This document shows, piece by piece, positions 42,310 through 51,238 of a DNA stretch of 64,000 bases. How positions within the stretch are numbered: the first letter of the stretch is position 1; the number at the start of each line of letters is the position of its first letter. Origin of the DNA: Streptomyces sp. CG4 (lineage in GTDB: Bacteria > Actinomycetota > Actinomycetes > Streptomycetales > Streptomycetaceae); the NCBI RefSeq assembly GCF_041080655.1, contig NZ_CP163525.1:6944001-7008000 (forward strand), written 5' to 3'. The notes under the pieces were generated by a model, which was not told where the DNA came from, did not search any database, and was given only the letters and a program-made list of their open reading frames with translations. The translations under genes were made by a program, and so were the position numbers.

Positions 42310-43260
42310 ATGGGCTGGACGGTCCTCTACATCGCGTTCGGCGTCGTCGCACTGTGGCTGCTCGGCGAGGTACTGCTGCAGTACAAGGCGCGCCTGCGCT
42401 GGCGGCTGCTCGCGTTCGCCGGCTTCCTCGGGGTCGTGGTCGGCGTGCTGATGCCGTCCGTGATCGTGATCGGCGTCGGCGCCATCGCCTTCGCCATCGG
42501 TCAGACCTACGTCACCCTGTCGTTCCGTCGCGGCTTCGCCGCCGGCTGGGCGGTCAAGCGCCCCGACGCCGAGACCGGCGGCGGCAGCAAGCGCCGCCGC
42601 GGCAAGGTGGACCGGCACGACCCGGAGCCGGCCGCCACCGCCGGCCCGGAGCACGAGGGCACCGCCGCCGACCGGGACGCCGACCAGGCTGTCTACGGCC
42701 AGGCGCAGGGTGACTACGACGACTACGACCGCGACGACGTCTTCACCCCGGCTCGCGCCGGCGGCCCCACCGCCGCCGAGACCACCGCCGTCTACGAACC
42801 GCAGCCCATGCCCGAGGACACCGGCTCCTACGGCGTCTACGGCGACACCGCCGCCCACGCGGCCGCCGCCCAGCAGCAGGGCACCGGCCAGCAGGCCTAC
42901 GCCTACGACTACTCGGGCTACGGCCAGCAGGGCTACGGCTACGACGCCACGGGCCAGCAGGCCTACGCCAACTACTCCGACCCCTACATCGGCAACCAGA
43001 CCTACGGCGGCGCCCCGTACGACCCCGGCTACGCCGGGCAGTACGGCCAGCAGGGCTACGCCCAGGACCCGTACGCCGGTGGTGGCTACGGCCAGACCCC
43101 GGCGGGCGGGGTGTGGGTGCCGCAGCAGCGCACCGACGAGACCTACGGCGGCGAACTCCCGCAGGAGCAGCCCTACCCGTACCAGGGCCAGGAGCAGGGC
43201 CACGGCCATGCGCAGCAGCCGCAGCCCGGCGCCGGATTCGACGAGCAGTACCGCTTCTGA
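42310..43260 (+). CDS. membrane protein with Tyr/Gln/Gly-rich disordered tail
   Basis: A 316-residue protein with two N-terminal membrane segments (TVLYIAFGVVALWLLGEVLL; LLAFAGFLGVVVGVLMPSVIVIGVGAIAFAIG), a basic stretch KRRRGKVDRH, and then about 200 residues of low complexity rich in Tyr, Gln, Gly and Asp with repeated YGQQGYGYD/QQAYA-type units. The tail resembles prion-like, phase-separating sequence. It is conserved in position after metF in the genus. Streptomyces SepX is described as a conserved septal membrane protein, but I cannot confirm this is the same gene. Confidence 0.78.
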   Translation: MGWTVLYIAFGVVALWLLGEVLLQYKARLRWRLLAFAGFLGVVVGVLMPSVIVIGVGAIAFAIGQTYVTLSFRRGFAAGWAVKRPDAETGGGSKRRRGKVDRHDPEPAATAGPEHEGTAADRDADQAVYGQAQGDYDDYDRDDVFTPARAGGPTAAETTAVYEPQPMPEDTGSYGVYGDTAAHAAAAQQQGTGQQAYAYDYSGYGQQGYGYDATGQQAYANYSDPYIGNQTYGGAPYDPGYAGQYGQQGYAQDPYAGGGYGQTPAGGVWVPQQRTDETYGGELPQEQPYPYQGQEQGHGHAQQPQPGAGFDEQYRF

Positions 43261-43295
43261 CCTGAGCAGTACCGTTTCTCAAGCCTCGGTCCGGC

Positions 43296-44804
43296 TCACT
43301 GGGAGCCGCGGAACTGCGAGCCCTCCACGATCAGCCCCGCCACCAGCGCACCCGACATGCCCGCGTGCGGCAGGCCGCCGCCGGGGTGGGACCAGCCGCC
43401 GACCCGGTACAGACCGGGGAGCCGCGTGGTGTTCGCCGGGTGCAGGAAACGGCCGTGCCCGGCGGCGAGCGCGGGGGCCGGCACGGCGCCGAGGAACGCA
43501 CTCGTCTCCTCGTCGGTGTCGTCGGGTGTGCGCGCCTCCTGCCACAGGACGCGGTCCCGCAGGCCCGGTATCGCGGCCTGGGCGGCGTCGAGGAGATCGT
43601 CCGTGTACCGCCGGACGGTGCCTTCCTCTTCCCAGTCGGCGGCGCTCGGCACCGCCGCGGACAGCACCACGGACTCGTGCCCGTCGTCCGGTCTGAGCGC
43701 GGGGTCGTCGGGGCGCAGCACGGTCACCGTGGGCGGCGGCTGGTCTCCTTCCGCCGAGTCCAGGAAGTCCAGCTCGGACTCCGGGTCCGGCGCGTGCACG
43801 ACCGTACGATGCGTGGCACCGGCCTCGCGCCCGCCGCGCAGGGCCAGCAGCAGGGCGAACCGCCCCGGACCCGTAGGGAACGGACTGGGCTGGACATCCC
43901 CGTCCTTGTCCAGCTTGCGGTCCGTCATCAGCCTCAACCGCGCCGGATCCACGTCCGCCACGACATGGTCCGCCTCGGCCACCGTGCCGTCCCTCAACTC
44001 CACGCCCGCGGCCCGGCCGTCCTTGTCCAGGATGCGCATGACCTCCGCGTCGAAGACGAACTCGACCCGCCGCTGCAGACACCGCTCGTACACCGCGCGC
44101 GCCAACTCCCGGATGCCGCCGCGCACATACCAGGTGCCGAAGGCGTGCTCCATGTACGGCAGCACGGCCGCGCTCGCCGGGGCGGTCCGCGGATCGAGGC
44201 CGTAGGCGAGTGCGGAACTCGCCAGCAGGGCCGCGAGGCGCTCGTCGCGCAGTTCCCAGGAGCCGATCTCGGACAGGGTGCGCGCCTGCCGGGTGCGCAG
44301 CAGGCGCCGCTGCGGGACGCCCGGATACGGCTCCTTCTCCGCCAGCACCCGCCAGTTGGGCCACAGCGGCTCCTCCAGCAGCGGCCTGCGGGTGCGGTCC
44401 CAGGCCTCCCGGGCCCGCAGCAGGAACTCGCCCCAGCGCTCGCCCGCGCCCGCACCCAGCGCCTCGTCCAGAGCCGTGACGACGCCCGCGCGCGAGGCGT
44501 TCGGCAGTGACACCTCGGAGCCGTCCGCGAAGACGTGCCGCGCGGACGGGTCGACCTGGACCAGGTCGACGCAGTCCTCCAGCGGCTCCTTGCCGGTCTT
44601 GACGAACAGATCGCGGTACACCGCGGGCAGCGTCAGCAGCCCCGGGCCGGTGTCGAAGGCGAACCCGTCCCGCTCGAAGCGGCGCACCCCGCCGCCGTAT
44701 GTGTCCGTACGCTCGTACACCACCACCCGGTGGCCCGCGACGGCCAGCCGGGCAGCGGCCGCCATCGCGCCCATCCCGGCGCCGATCACCGCAATCCGTG
44801 CCAT
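43296..44804 (-). CDS. phytoene desaturase / carotenoid isomerase-like FAD oxidoreductase
   Basis: A 502-residue flavoprotein with the FAD fold IAVIGAGMGAMAAAARLAVAGH at the start, RRFERDGFAFDTGPGLLTLPAVY, a substrate region with YVRGGIRELARAVYERC, and the C-terminal GLYRVGGWSHPGGGLPHAGMSGALVA motif of CrtI-type desaturases. No other carotenoid genes are nearby, so the substrate is uncertain. TAAAGT (minus strand 44817-44812) lies seven bases before the ATG at 44804, supporting that start and a leaderless message. Confidence 0.88.
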   Translation of the reverse strand: MARIAVIGAGMGAMAAAARLAVAGHRVVVYERTDTYGGGVRRFERDGFAFDTGPGLLTLPAVYRDLFVKTGKEPLEDCVDLVQVDPSARHVFADGSEVSLPNASRAGVVTALDEALGAGAGERWGEFLLRAREAWDRTRRPLLEEPLWPNWRVLAEKEPYPGVPQRRLLRTRQARTLSEIGSWELRDERLAALLASSALAYGLDPRTAPASAAVLPYMEHAFGTWYVRGGIRELARAVYERCLQRRVEFVFDAEVMRILDKDGRAAGVELRDGTVAEADHVVADVDPARLRLMTDRKLDKDGDVQPSPFPTGPGRFALLLALRGGREAGATHRTVVHAPDPESELDFLDSAEGDQPPPTVTVLRPDDPALRPDDGHESVVLSAAVPSAADWEEEGTVRRYTDDLLDAAQAAIPGLRDRVLWQEARTPDDTDEETSAFLGAVPAPALAAGHGRFLHPANTTRLPGLYRVGGWSHPGGGLPHAGMSGALVAGLIVEGSQFRGSQ

Positions 44805-44851
44805 GCCTGCGACTTTATCGACCGCCACTGACAATCCGGCCCGCGGGCGGG

Positions 44852-45454
44852 TCAGGGCGACCGCGAGGCCAGCCTGCGCTCCTCGCGGCGCTGCGCCCGC
44901 CGCCGCAGGAAGCGCCGGATGCGCGCGACGAGGAACACCAGCGCCAGCAGACCGCCGGCCAGCAGCACGGCCGCGATGACCGCCGCCACCTCCGGATGGA
45001 ACATCGCGATCGAGACGACGCCGCCCACCCCGAGATCCTCGGCGGTGCTCAGCACGAAATTGCTGAACGGCTCCGGCGAGGTGTTGACGGCCATCCGCGT
45101 CCCGGCCTTCACCGTATGGCTGGCCAGCGCCGTCGAGCCGCCGATCAGACCGGCCGCCACGTCCGGCAGCGAACCGCTGTGCCCGGCGAGCAGCGCGCCC
45201 ACCCAGGCTCCCGCGAGCGGCCGGATCACCGTGTGCACGGAGTCCCACACCGAGTCGACGTACGGGATCTTGTCGGCGACCGCCTCGCACAGGAACAGCA
45301 CCCCGGCGACGATCAGCACCTCGGGGCGCTGCAGCGTCTGCGGGACGTCGTCGCTCACGCCCGTCGCGCCGAACAGGCCGAGCAGCAGCACCACCGCGTA
45401 GGCGTTGATGCCGCTGGCCCAGCCGCTGGTGAAGACCAAGGGGAGTACGGACAC
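44852..45454 (-). CDS. DUF4126 membrane protein
   Basis: A 200-residue polytopic protein: FTSGWASGINAYAVVLLLGLFG at the start, VIRPLAGAWVGALLAGHSGSLPDVAAGLIGGSTALASHTVKAGTR in the middle, and a last helix VAAVIAAVLLAGGLLALVFLVARI followed by a very basic cytosolic tail (RRFLRRRAQRREERR). Function unknown. The GTG at 45454 is supported by TACGAT (45467-45462) seven bases upstream. Confidence 0.8.
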   Translation of the reverse strand: MSVLPLVFTSGWASGINAYAVVLLLGLFGATGVSDDVPQTLQRPEVLIVAGVLFLCEAVADKIPYVDSVWDSVHTVIRPLAGAWVGALLAGHSGSLPDVAAGLIGGSTALASHTVKAGTRMAVNTSPEPFSNFVLSTAEDLGVGGVVSIAMFHPEVAAVIAAVLLAGGLLALVFLVARIRRFLRRRAQRREERRLASRSP

Positions 45455-45817
45455 GGCCGCGATCGTAGTCAGCCGGCGGTCCGCAGGTGTGGGCACGCGC
45501 GCGTACGGCTGAGTATCCGTACTTAGGTGACGAGATGAGTACCTGCGCGGATGGGCCGCGAGCGGCGGGAACGGGAGAGTGGAGGCACGGCAAGGGGCAC
45601 GGCCCGGCACCGCCGGCACGGGGCGGCGGAACGGCGCCCGTCACCGAGCCGCTCCTTCCGCCGATCCGTCGGCGGAAGCGAGTCGGGGGACCCGCGGGGA
45701 CGACCACCCGCGGGGGACCATCGGGGGAGGACCGTACGGGGAGTACGGGGGAACAAGGGGAACGGGAAGGCGCCGGTCCGGCAAGGGACCGGCGCCTTTC
45801 CCCTGCCCGCAGGGTGC
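45455..45817. other. 363-bp gap between the DUF4126 gene and TetR gene
   Basis: Contains the DUF4126 promoter box and a strong hairpin at 45767-45798. A plus-strand frame from the ATG at 45535 (99 codons, preceded by TTAGGT at 45523-45528) is open through the hairpin and into the antisense of the TetR gene; its Arg/Gly/Pro-rich product and overlap make it doubtful. Nothing else is seen. Confidence 0.4.
45767..45798. terminator. 13-bp perfect hairpin after the TetR gene
   Basis: AAGGCGCCGGTCC (45767-45779) and GGACCGGCGCCTT (45786-45798) form a perfect stem with a six-base loop, 20 bases beyond the stop of the minus-strand operon. Confidence 0.8.
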
Positions 45818-46447
45818 TCAGTCCCTGCCGCTGACCCGGCCCTGCAGCAGCCGGGACAGGGCCGCGTGGACGTCGTCCAGGGAGCGCTCCGGCTGGAAGG
45901 CCTTCCAGTCCAGGGCGGCCACCAGCACCATGCCGACCAGCGCGGCCGCCGTCAGCTGCACATCGATCTCGTCGCTGAACTCGCCGGCCGCCACGCCCTC
46001 GCGCAGCACCCCCTCGACCACCGCGACGGCCTCCTGCCGGACCACCATCAGCGTGGACTGCCAGGCCCGGTTGGTGCGCCACAGCTCGGCCACGTACAGC
46101 TGGGTGAAGGCCGGGTAGCGGTCGATGAAGACCAGGCCCGCGCGGACCATCGCGTCCAGCGCGTCCACCTTGCTGCCGCCCGCGCGCGCGGTCTGCTCCG
46201 CCGCCTCCCGCAGCGAGGCGGTGAGCAGACCGACGCCGTGCCGCAGCAACTCCTCGAAGAGGACCGACTTGCTCGCGAAGTTGTAGTAGACCGTGCCCTT
46301 CGCGACTCCTGCCCGCTCGGCGATCTCGTCCACCGTGGTCGCGGAGAAGCCCTGCTCGGCGATGAGCGTGACGGCCGCCTCGTAGAGCTTCTGCCGGGTG
46401 GCCTCACGGCGCGTGCCGCCCCCGGACCTGGCGCTGCTGCTTTCCAT
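45818..46447 (-). CDS. TetR-family regulator of the YhgE/Pip operon
   Basis: A 209-residue TetR protein with the HTH in FSATTVDEIAERAGVAKGTVYYNFASKSVLFEELL and a TetR C-terminal domain (VQLTAAALVGMVLVAALDWKAF). It is the third gene of an operon with an ABC-type ATPase and a YhgE/Pip protein; a 34-bp near-perfect palindrome at the operon promoter (49368-49401) is the likely operator. Confidence 0.92.
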   Translation of the reverse strand: MESSSARSGGGTRREATRQKLYEAAVTLIAEQGFSATTVDEIAERAGVAKGTVYYNFASKSVLFEELLRHGVGLLTASLREAAEQTARAGGSKVDALDAMVRAGLVFIDRYPAFTQLYVAELWRTNRAWQSTLMVVRQEAVAVVEGVLREGVAAGEFSDEIDVQLTAAALVGMVLVAALDWKAFQPERSLDDVHAALSRLLQGRVSGRD

Positions 46448-46494
46448 GGCCCCGATTCTCACAGGTACGCGCGTGTGCGGCGGACGGCCGGGGG

Positions 46495-48579
46495 TCACAG
46501 GCTCAGCTCGGGGTGCAGCCGGTCCAGCGTCCACACCTGGCGGCGCCGCGCGGCGAGGGCGGTCAGGGCGAGCGCCCCCGCGGTGAACGCGACGAGCACG
46601 GCGCACGCCTGCCAGACCGGGCCGAGCCCGCCGCCGGTGATCAGCCGGCGCAGCGCCGCCACGATGTAGCTCATCGGCAGGAACGGGTGGACCGCGTTGA
46701 AGAAGCCCGGACTGGTCTGCACCGGGTACGTGCCGCCCGCCGAGGTCAGCTGGAGCATGAGCAGCGCGAGCACCAGGATCCGGCCCGCCGCGCCGAAGCG
46801 GGCGTTCAGCCACTGCACGATCGCCGCGAAGCAGGCCGTGACCAGGCACAGGAAGCCGATCGTGCCGGCCGCGTGCAGCATCTGCAGACCGATCACCCAG
46901 TGCAGTACGGCCATCAGGGCGCCGACCTGGAGCACCCCCACCGCGACCACCGGCAGCCAGCCCGCGAGCGCGATCCGCCAGCCCGGCGAACCGGCCGCCA
47001 GGGCACGCCGGTTGAGCGGCGCGATCAGCATGTAGGCGACCATCGCGCCCACCCACAGGGACAGCGGGATGAAGTACGGGGCGAAGCCGGTGCCGTAGTT
47101 CGGCGCCTTGTGCAGGTCGTGCGAGGCCAGCTGGACCGGGTCGGCCATCACGTCGGTGCGCTGGTCGCGGTCCTTCTTGTCGTAGTCCGGGATCTTTCCG
47201 GCGCCGTCGTGCAGTCCGCCGGCGAGCTTGCCGGAGCCGTCGGACAGCTTGTACAGGCCGCCGTTCAGGGTGTCGGCGCCCGACGCGGCCGTGCCGATGC
47301 CCTTGTCCAGCGCGCTGGCGCCGGTCTGGGCGGTGCCGAGCCCGGCGTGCAGCTTCTTGGCGCCGGCGGCGACCTCCTGGGCACCGGTGTTCAGCTTGTT
47401 GATCTTCTTGACCGCGTCGTCGACGTCCTCGTACAGATGCGGCGCGCGGTCCTCCAGGGCCGCGGCCTGCTTCTGGAGGGTGCCGAGGTTGTCCCGCATC
47501 GTCTTCAGGTCGCCGTTCTGGTCGGCGATCAGCGTGTTGAGGTCGTCGGCCACGCCGGCCACCTCCTCGGTGGCCGTCCTGGCCCGCTTGAAGTCGGCGC
47601 AGTTCGGGTCGGGGATCGGGGCGGTCTCGCAGCGTGCCTTGTAGAACTCGTCCATGATGGCGGCGTTGGCATGGGCGAGCTTCGCGGCGTCCGGGGCGCG
47701 CTTCACCAGGACGTCGAGATTGTCCTCGACGGTCTTGGCCGAGTCGCCGACCAGCCGGGCGGTGTCCCCGATGGTCTTCTCGTTGTCCTTCAGGAACGGA
47801 CCGGCCTTGTCGTAGACGCCGTTGACCTTGTCGGCGAGCTCCTGGGTGCCGTCGGCCACCTGCCGGGAGCCGACCTGAAGGTCACCGGCGCCCGAGTTCA
47901 GCTTCTTGACGCCCTTGGCCAGCTCGCCGCTGCCGCTCCGGGCGTCCTTCAGTCCGTCGGCGAGGTCCTTCGAGCCCTTCTCCGCCTTCCCGATACCGGT
48001 GTTCAGCCTGTCGGCGCCCTGCGCGGCCGTGACGGTCTTGTCGTGGATGTCGGAGAAGGAGACGAAAATCTTGTCGAGGAAGGTGCGGGAGGCCTTGGTG
48101 GAGGCGGCCGAGCGGACCTCGTTGAAGACCGTGCGGGAGATCTGGCCGACGATGTAGTTGTTCGCGTCGTTGGTGCGCACCTGAAGGGCACCCGTCTCCG
48201 GGGCAGCGCCGGAGCTGGAGGCGATACGCCGGCTGAAATCGGCAGGCATCGTCAGCGACAGGTAGTAGGTGCCGTCCTCGACGCCCTTGCGGGCCTCCTC
48301 GTCGCTCACCTCGTGCCAGGCGAAGGTCCGGCTGTCGCGCAGCCCGCCGACGATGTCGTCACCGGCGGTGATCTTCTTGCCGGCCGCCGTGGCGCCCTTG
48401 TCGTCGTTCACCAGCGCCACCGGGATGCGGTCCAGCCGGCCGTACGGGTCCCAGAACGACCACAGGTACAGGGCGCCGTAGAGGAGCGGCAGCACGAGCA
48501 GCGCGACCAGGGCGGCGCGCGGCAGCTTCCCGCGCCCGAAGCGCCTCAGTTCGAGTGCGGCCAGCCTAGGCGAGCGCAT
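46495..48579 (-). CDS. YhgE/Pip-domain membrane protein (ABC-2-like)
   Basis: A 694-residue protein with one N-terminal TM helix (AALVALLVLPLLYGALYLWSF), a conserved extracytoplasmic domain starting PVALVNDDKGA, a long coiled coil of repeated heptads (LADGLKDARSGSGELAKGVKKLNSGAGDL and similar), and five or six C-terminal TM helices. This is the YhgE/Pip (phage infection protein) family, related to ABC-2 permeases and ESX-like secretion components. It overlaps the upstream ATPase gene by 14 bases, so the two probably form one exporter. Confidence 0.9.
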   Translation of the reverse strand: MRSPRLAALELRRFGRGKLPRAALVALLVLPLLYGALYLWSFWDPYGRLDRIPVALVNDDKGATAAGKKITAGDDIVGGLRDSRTFAWHEVSDEEARKGVEDGTYYLSLTMPADFSRRIASSSGAAPETGALQVRTNDANNYIVGQISRTVFNEVRSAASTKASRTFLDKIFVSFSDIHDKTVTAAQGADRLNTGIGKAEKGSKDLADGLKDARSGSGELAKGVKKLNSGAGDLQVGSRQVADGTQELADKVNGVYDKAGPFLKDNEKTIGDTARLVGDSAKTVEDNLDVLVKRAPDAAKLAHANAAIMDEFYKARCETAPIPDPNCADFKRARTATEEVAGVADDLNTLIADQNGDLKTMRDNLGTLQKQAAALEDRAPHLYEDVDDAVKKINKLNTGAQEVAAGAKKLHAGLGTAQTGASALDKGIGTAASGADTLNGGLYKLSDGSGKLAGGLHDGAGKIPDYDKKDRDQRTDVMADPVQLASHDLHKAPNYGTGFAPYFIPLSLWVGAMVAYMLIAPLNRRALAAGSPGWRIALAGWLPVVAVGVLQVGALMAVLHWVIGLQMLHAAGTIGFLCLVTACFAAIVQWLNARFGAAGRILVLALLMLQLTSAGGTYPVQTSPGFFNAVHPFLPMSYIVAALRRLITGGGLGPVWQACAVLVAFTAGALALTALAARRRQVWTLDRLHPELSL

Positions 48580-49345
48580 CGACGTCCTCCTTCGGGTCGC
48601 TGTTCTCGACGCTCTTGTCGTCCGTGTCGTCCATGTCGTGCTCGTCCTCGCTCTTGTCGTGCTCCTCGGTGGAGACGATCACGCAATCGCCGGGGGCGGT
48701 GCGGCAGACGACCGCGACCGTCGTCCCCGCGCGCGTGAGTGAGCGCAGCAGGTCCCACAGTTCGGCGCGCTCGATGTCCGAGAGCTTCAGGTCGATGTCG
48801 TCGACGCCGATCAGTCCGGGCCGGCCGAGCAGGGCCAGGGCGAGGGACAGACGCAGTTCCTGCGGCCGCTGCAGGTCGCGTACGGCCGTGCGGGAGCCCT
48901 TGGGCAGCGTTTCGAGGTTCAGTCCTGCCGCGGCCAGGGCCGCGTCGACGCGCAGCCGCGCCTCGTGCAGGCGCTGGGCGCGGGGGCGCAGCAGGTCGCG
49001 CAGGGAGTCGCCGAAGCGGCTCTGCAGCAGGGCGCGTTCGCGCAGGTGCTCGCCGACGGTCAGAGCCGGCTCCAGGTCGGTCACCCCGGCCACGTTGGCC
49101 ACCGCGCTGACCCGGCGCAGCCGGGCCATGTGCCGGGGGAGCCGGAAGCCGCCGACGGCGGCGGTTCCCTCGGTGGGCTTCATCCGCCCGGTGAGCGCGA
49201 GCAGCAGACAGGTACGGCCGGAGCCGGACGGTCCCTCGATCGCGATGAGTGAGCCGGGCTCCGCATCGAGGGTGATGCCCCGGAAGGCCCACCCCCGTGG
49301 TCCCTTGAGCCCGAGGCCCTCGGCCTTGACGTCCACGCCGTCCAC
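48566..49345 (-). CDS. ABC-type ATP-binding protein with degenerate signature
   Basis: A 259-residue ATPase: Walker A GPSGSGRTCLLLALTG, a signature region LQRPQELRLSLALALLGRPG that lacks LSGGQ, and Walker B LIGVDDID in which the usual catalytic Glu is Asp. The tail is very acidic (EEHDKSEDEHDMDDTDDK). It starts at GTG 49345 just after AGGGGGG; GTG 49336 is possible. It likely powers the YhgE/Pip protein, though the altered motifs suggest slow hydrolysis or a regulatory role. Confidence 0.82.
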   Translation of the reverse strand: MDGVDVKAEGLGLKGPRGWAFRGITLDAEPGSLIAIEGPSGSGRTCLLLALTGRMKPTEGTAAVGGFRLPRHMARLRRVSAVANVAGVTDLEPALTVGEHLRERALLQSRFGDSLRDLLRPRAQRLHEARLRVDAALAAAGLNLETLPKGSRTAVRDLQRPQELRLSLALALLGRPGLIGVDDIDLKLSDIERAELWDLLRSLTRAGTTVAVVCRTAPGDCVIVSTEEHDKSEDEHDMDDTDDKSVENSDPKEDVDALA

Positions 49346-49364
49346 AAGCCCCCCTGTCGCTGCG

Positions 49365-49401
49365 ACAGTATTTTTGAACTGACTGGTCAGTGCAAAAATA
49401 C
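49365..49401 (-). promoter_or_regulatory. operon promoter with 34-bp palindromic TetR operator
   Basis: 49368-49401 reads nearly the same on both strands: outer GTATTTTTG/CAAAAATAC and inner CTGAC-tg-GTCAG, two mismatched pairs in all. A minus-strand promoter lies inside it (TTGCAC 49395-49390; TACTGT 49370-49365; spacer 19). Binding by the operon's own TetR would close the promoter. Confidence 0.82.
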
Positions 49402-49514
49402 GCCCGAACCTTCGATCGAAGCAAAACCCCAGGTCAGAACGGATTGTCAGTGGCATATCGCACGATGGGCACATACGGCACCCGTGCCGTCACCCAGACG
49501 ACAGGAGGTTCGTC

Positions 49515-50087
49515 ATGGCCAACCCGTCCGCAGCCGCCGCCCGCCGGCGCCGCGCCACCGGCCCTGCCCCCTCACTGACCGGCCCGGCGAGCGATGTGCA
49601 CCCCGTGCTCCGCCGGGCCACGGCCCCGCCCGCCGCCCTCGACCTGCTCGCCCAGGCCCGCGCCGGACTGGAGGAGGCCGCCGTCCTGGACACGCCGAAC
49701 GAACGCTATGCGACGGCCCACCTCGCCGCGCTGCGCACCGCCGCCGCGGTGCTCGCCGCCCTGGGCCGCCCCGAGACCTCCCCACGCCGCCGCGCCCGGA
49801 TCCGCAGCGCCTGGGAAGTGCTGCCCGAGATCGCCCCCGAACTGACCGAGTGGAGCGCCCTGTTCGCCTCCGGTGCCGCCCGCCGCGCCCGCGCCGAGGC
49901 CGGCATCCAGGGCGCGGCGAGTCGACGGGACGCCGACGACCTGATACGGGACGTGGCGATGTTCCTGCGCATCGTCGAGCGGATGCTCGTCCTCCAGCCC
50001 GTCCTGCCCCAGCCTCGCAGGGACGCGACGGAGACCGGGGAGGTGACCGGACCGAGCGCGCGCGGTGACCTTCCGGACGCGGGCTGA
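49515..50087 (+). CDS. SAV_6107-family HEPN-domain protein
   Basis: A 190-residue helical protein of the actinobacterial HEPN family I recall as SAV_6107. The characteristic HEPN motif R-x4-H is seen in ERYATAHLAALRTAA, which in active members forms an RNase site. A basic Pro-rich N-terminus and a polar tail flank the helices (residues about 35-160). AGGAGG is seven bases before the ATG. No antitoxin (MNT) gene is adjacent, so a toxin role is not implied. Confidence 0.8.
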   Translation: MANPSAAAARRRRATGPAPSLTGPASDVHPVLRRATAPPAALDLLAQARAGLEEAAVLDTPNERYATAHLAALRTAAAVLAALGRPETSPRRRARIRSAWEVLPEIAPELTEWSALFASGAARRARAEAGIQGAASRRDADDLIRDVAMFLRIVERMLVLQPVLPQPRRDATETGEVTGPSARGDLPDAG

Positions 50088-50211
50088 CCACCGAGAAGTC
50101 CGCCGGACGAGACGCACCGCGGCCCACCCGGCCGCGGTGACCGGTGGGACGCCGGAGGCAATAGGCTGGAGTCGCCTGAAGCCATTCAGCTCTGCCGAGG
50201 AGTCAACTGCC

Positions 50212-51039
50212 GTGTCGGACCCGATGCGCCCGCCCGTCTCCCACCACCACCCTCAGTGGGCGTCGCTGCGCTCCGACACCCCTGGATCCCGCGCCTCCCT
50301 GCGTACGGCCGTGGTCTGGGAGGTCCTCCAGGACGCTCTCGACCGCCGGGTCAAGGCCACGGGACGGGACGCACTCGACGTCCTCGACGCCGGAGGCGGC
50401 AGCGGCAAGTTCGCCGTGCCCCTCGCCCGGCTCGGCCACCGCGTCACCGTGGTCGACCCCAGCCCCAACGCACTGTTCGCGCTGGAGCGCCGGGCCGCCG
50501 AGGCCGGTGTCGCCGAGCGGGTGCGGGGCGTCCAGGGCGACGCGCACGGCCTGTTCGACGTGGTCGAGCGCGGGGGCTACGACGCCGTGCTGTGCCATGG
50601 CGTCCTGGAGTACGTCGACGACCCGGCCGAGGGCGTCCGCAACGCCGTCGCCGCGCTGCGCTCCGAGGGCGTCCTCAGCCTGCTCGCGGCCGGCCTCGGC
50701 GGGGCGGTGCTCGCCCGCGCCCTCGCCGGTCACTTCACGGAGGCCCGGCAGGCGCTGCAGGACCCCGAGGGCCGCTGGGGCGCCGGCGACCCGGTGCCGC
50801 GCCGGTTCACCGCCGAGCAGCTCACCGCGCTGGTCGAGGGCGCGGGCCTCAGGGTCGGCGCCGTGCACGGCGTGCGGGTCTTCGCCGACCTGGTGCCCGG
50901 CGTCCTCGTGGACACCGAGCCCGGCGCTCTCGACGCGCTCCTGAAGCTGGAGGCGGCCGCGGCCGAACTGCCCGCCTTCCACTCCGTCGCCACCCAGCTG
51001 CATGTGCTCGGAGAGACGCGGGGTGCCGCCGAGGCCTGA
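50212..51039 (+). CDS. SAM-dependent methyltransferase
   Basis: A 275-residue class I methyltransferase: motif I VLDAGGGSGKFAVPLARLGH, acidic motif II VTVVDPSPNAL, and YDAVLCHGVLEYVDDPAEGVRN (motif IV). The C-terminal part (FTAEQLTALVEGAGLRVGAVHGVRVFADL) resembles CmoA/SmtA-like small-molecule or tRNA enzymes. Substrate unknown. GTG 50212 is chosen because GAGGAG lies about ten bases upstream; ATG 50224 has none. Confidence 0.88.
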   Translation: MSDPMRPPVSHHHPQWASLRSDTPGSRASLRTAVVWEVLQDALDRRVKATGRDALDVLDAGGGSGKFAVPLARLGHRVTVVDPSPNALFALERRAAEAGVAERVRGVQGDAHGLFDVVERGGYDAVLCHGVLEYVDDPAEGVRNAVAALRSEGVLSLLAAGLGGAVLARALAGHFTEARQALQDPEGRWGAGDPVPRRFTAEQLTALVEGAGLRVGAVHGVRVFADLVPGVLVDTEPGALDALLKLEAAAAELPAFHSVATQLHVLGETRGAAEA

Positions 51040-51238
51040 ACGCACCACCGGGACCCGTCCCTGATCAGGGCCTTGGCAGCGGATGGAGTACGCCACAAGA
51101 CCTCCGATCGAGGGGTTTGCGCCGTATGATCGAGCTACACCACCCGGCATGACGGGTCGGCCGCAGGGGAATGGAAGCCTCAGCGAGCCGGTTCGGTCAT
51201 GGCGGGTTCCGGTTGGCCAATTGGCGTAGAGGGGCGGG

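Noticed and set aside
45535..45834. 99-codon plus-strand ORF before the TetR gene
   Set aside because: It has a TTAGGT box six bases upstream, but it runs through a strong terminator hairpin and antisense into the TetR gene, and its composition is low complexity. Kept only as a note on the gap.
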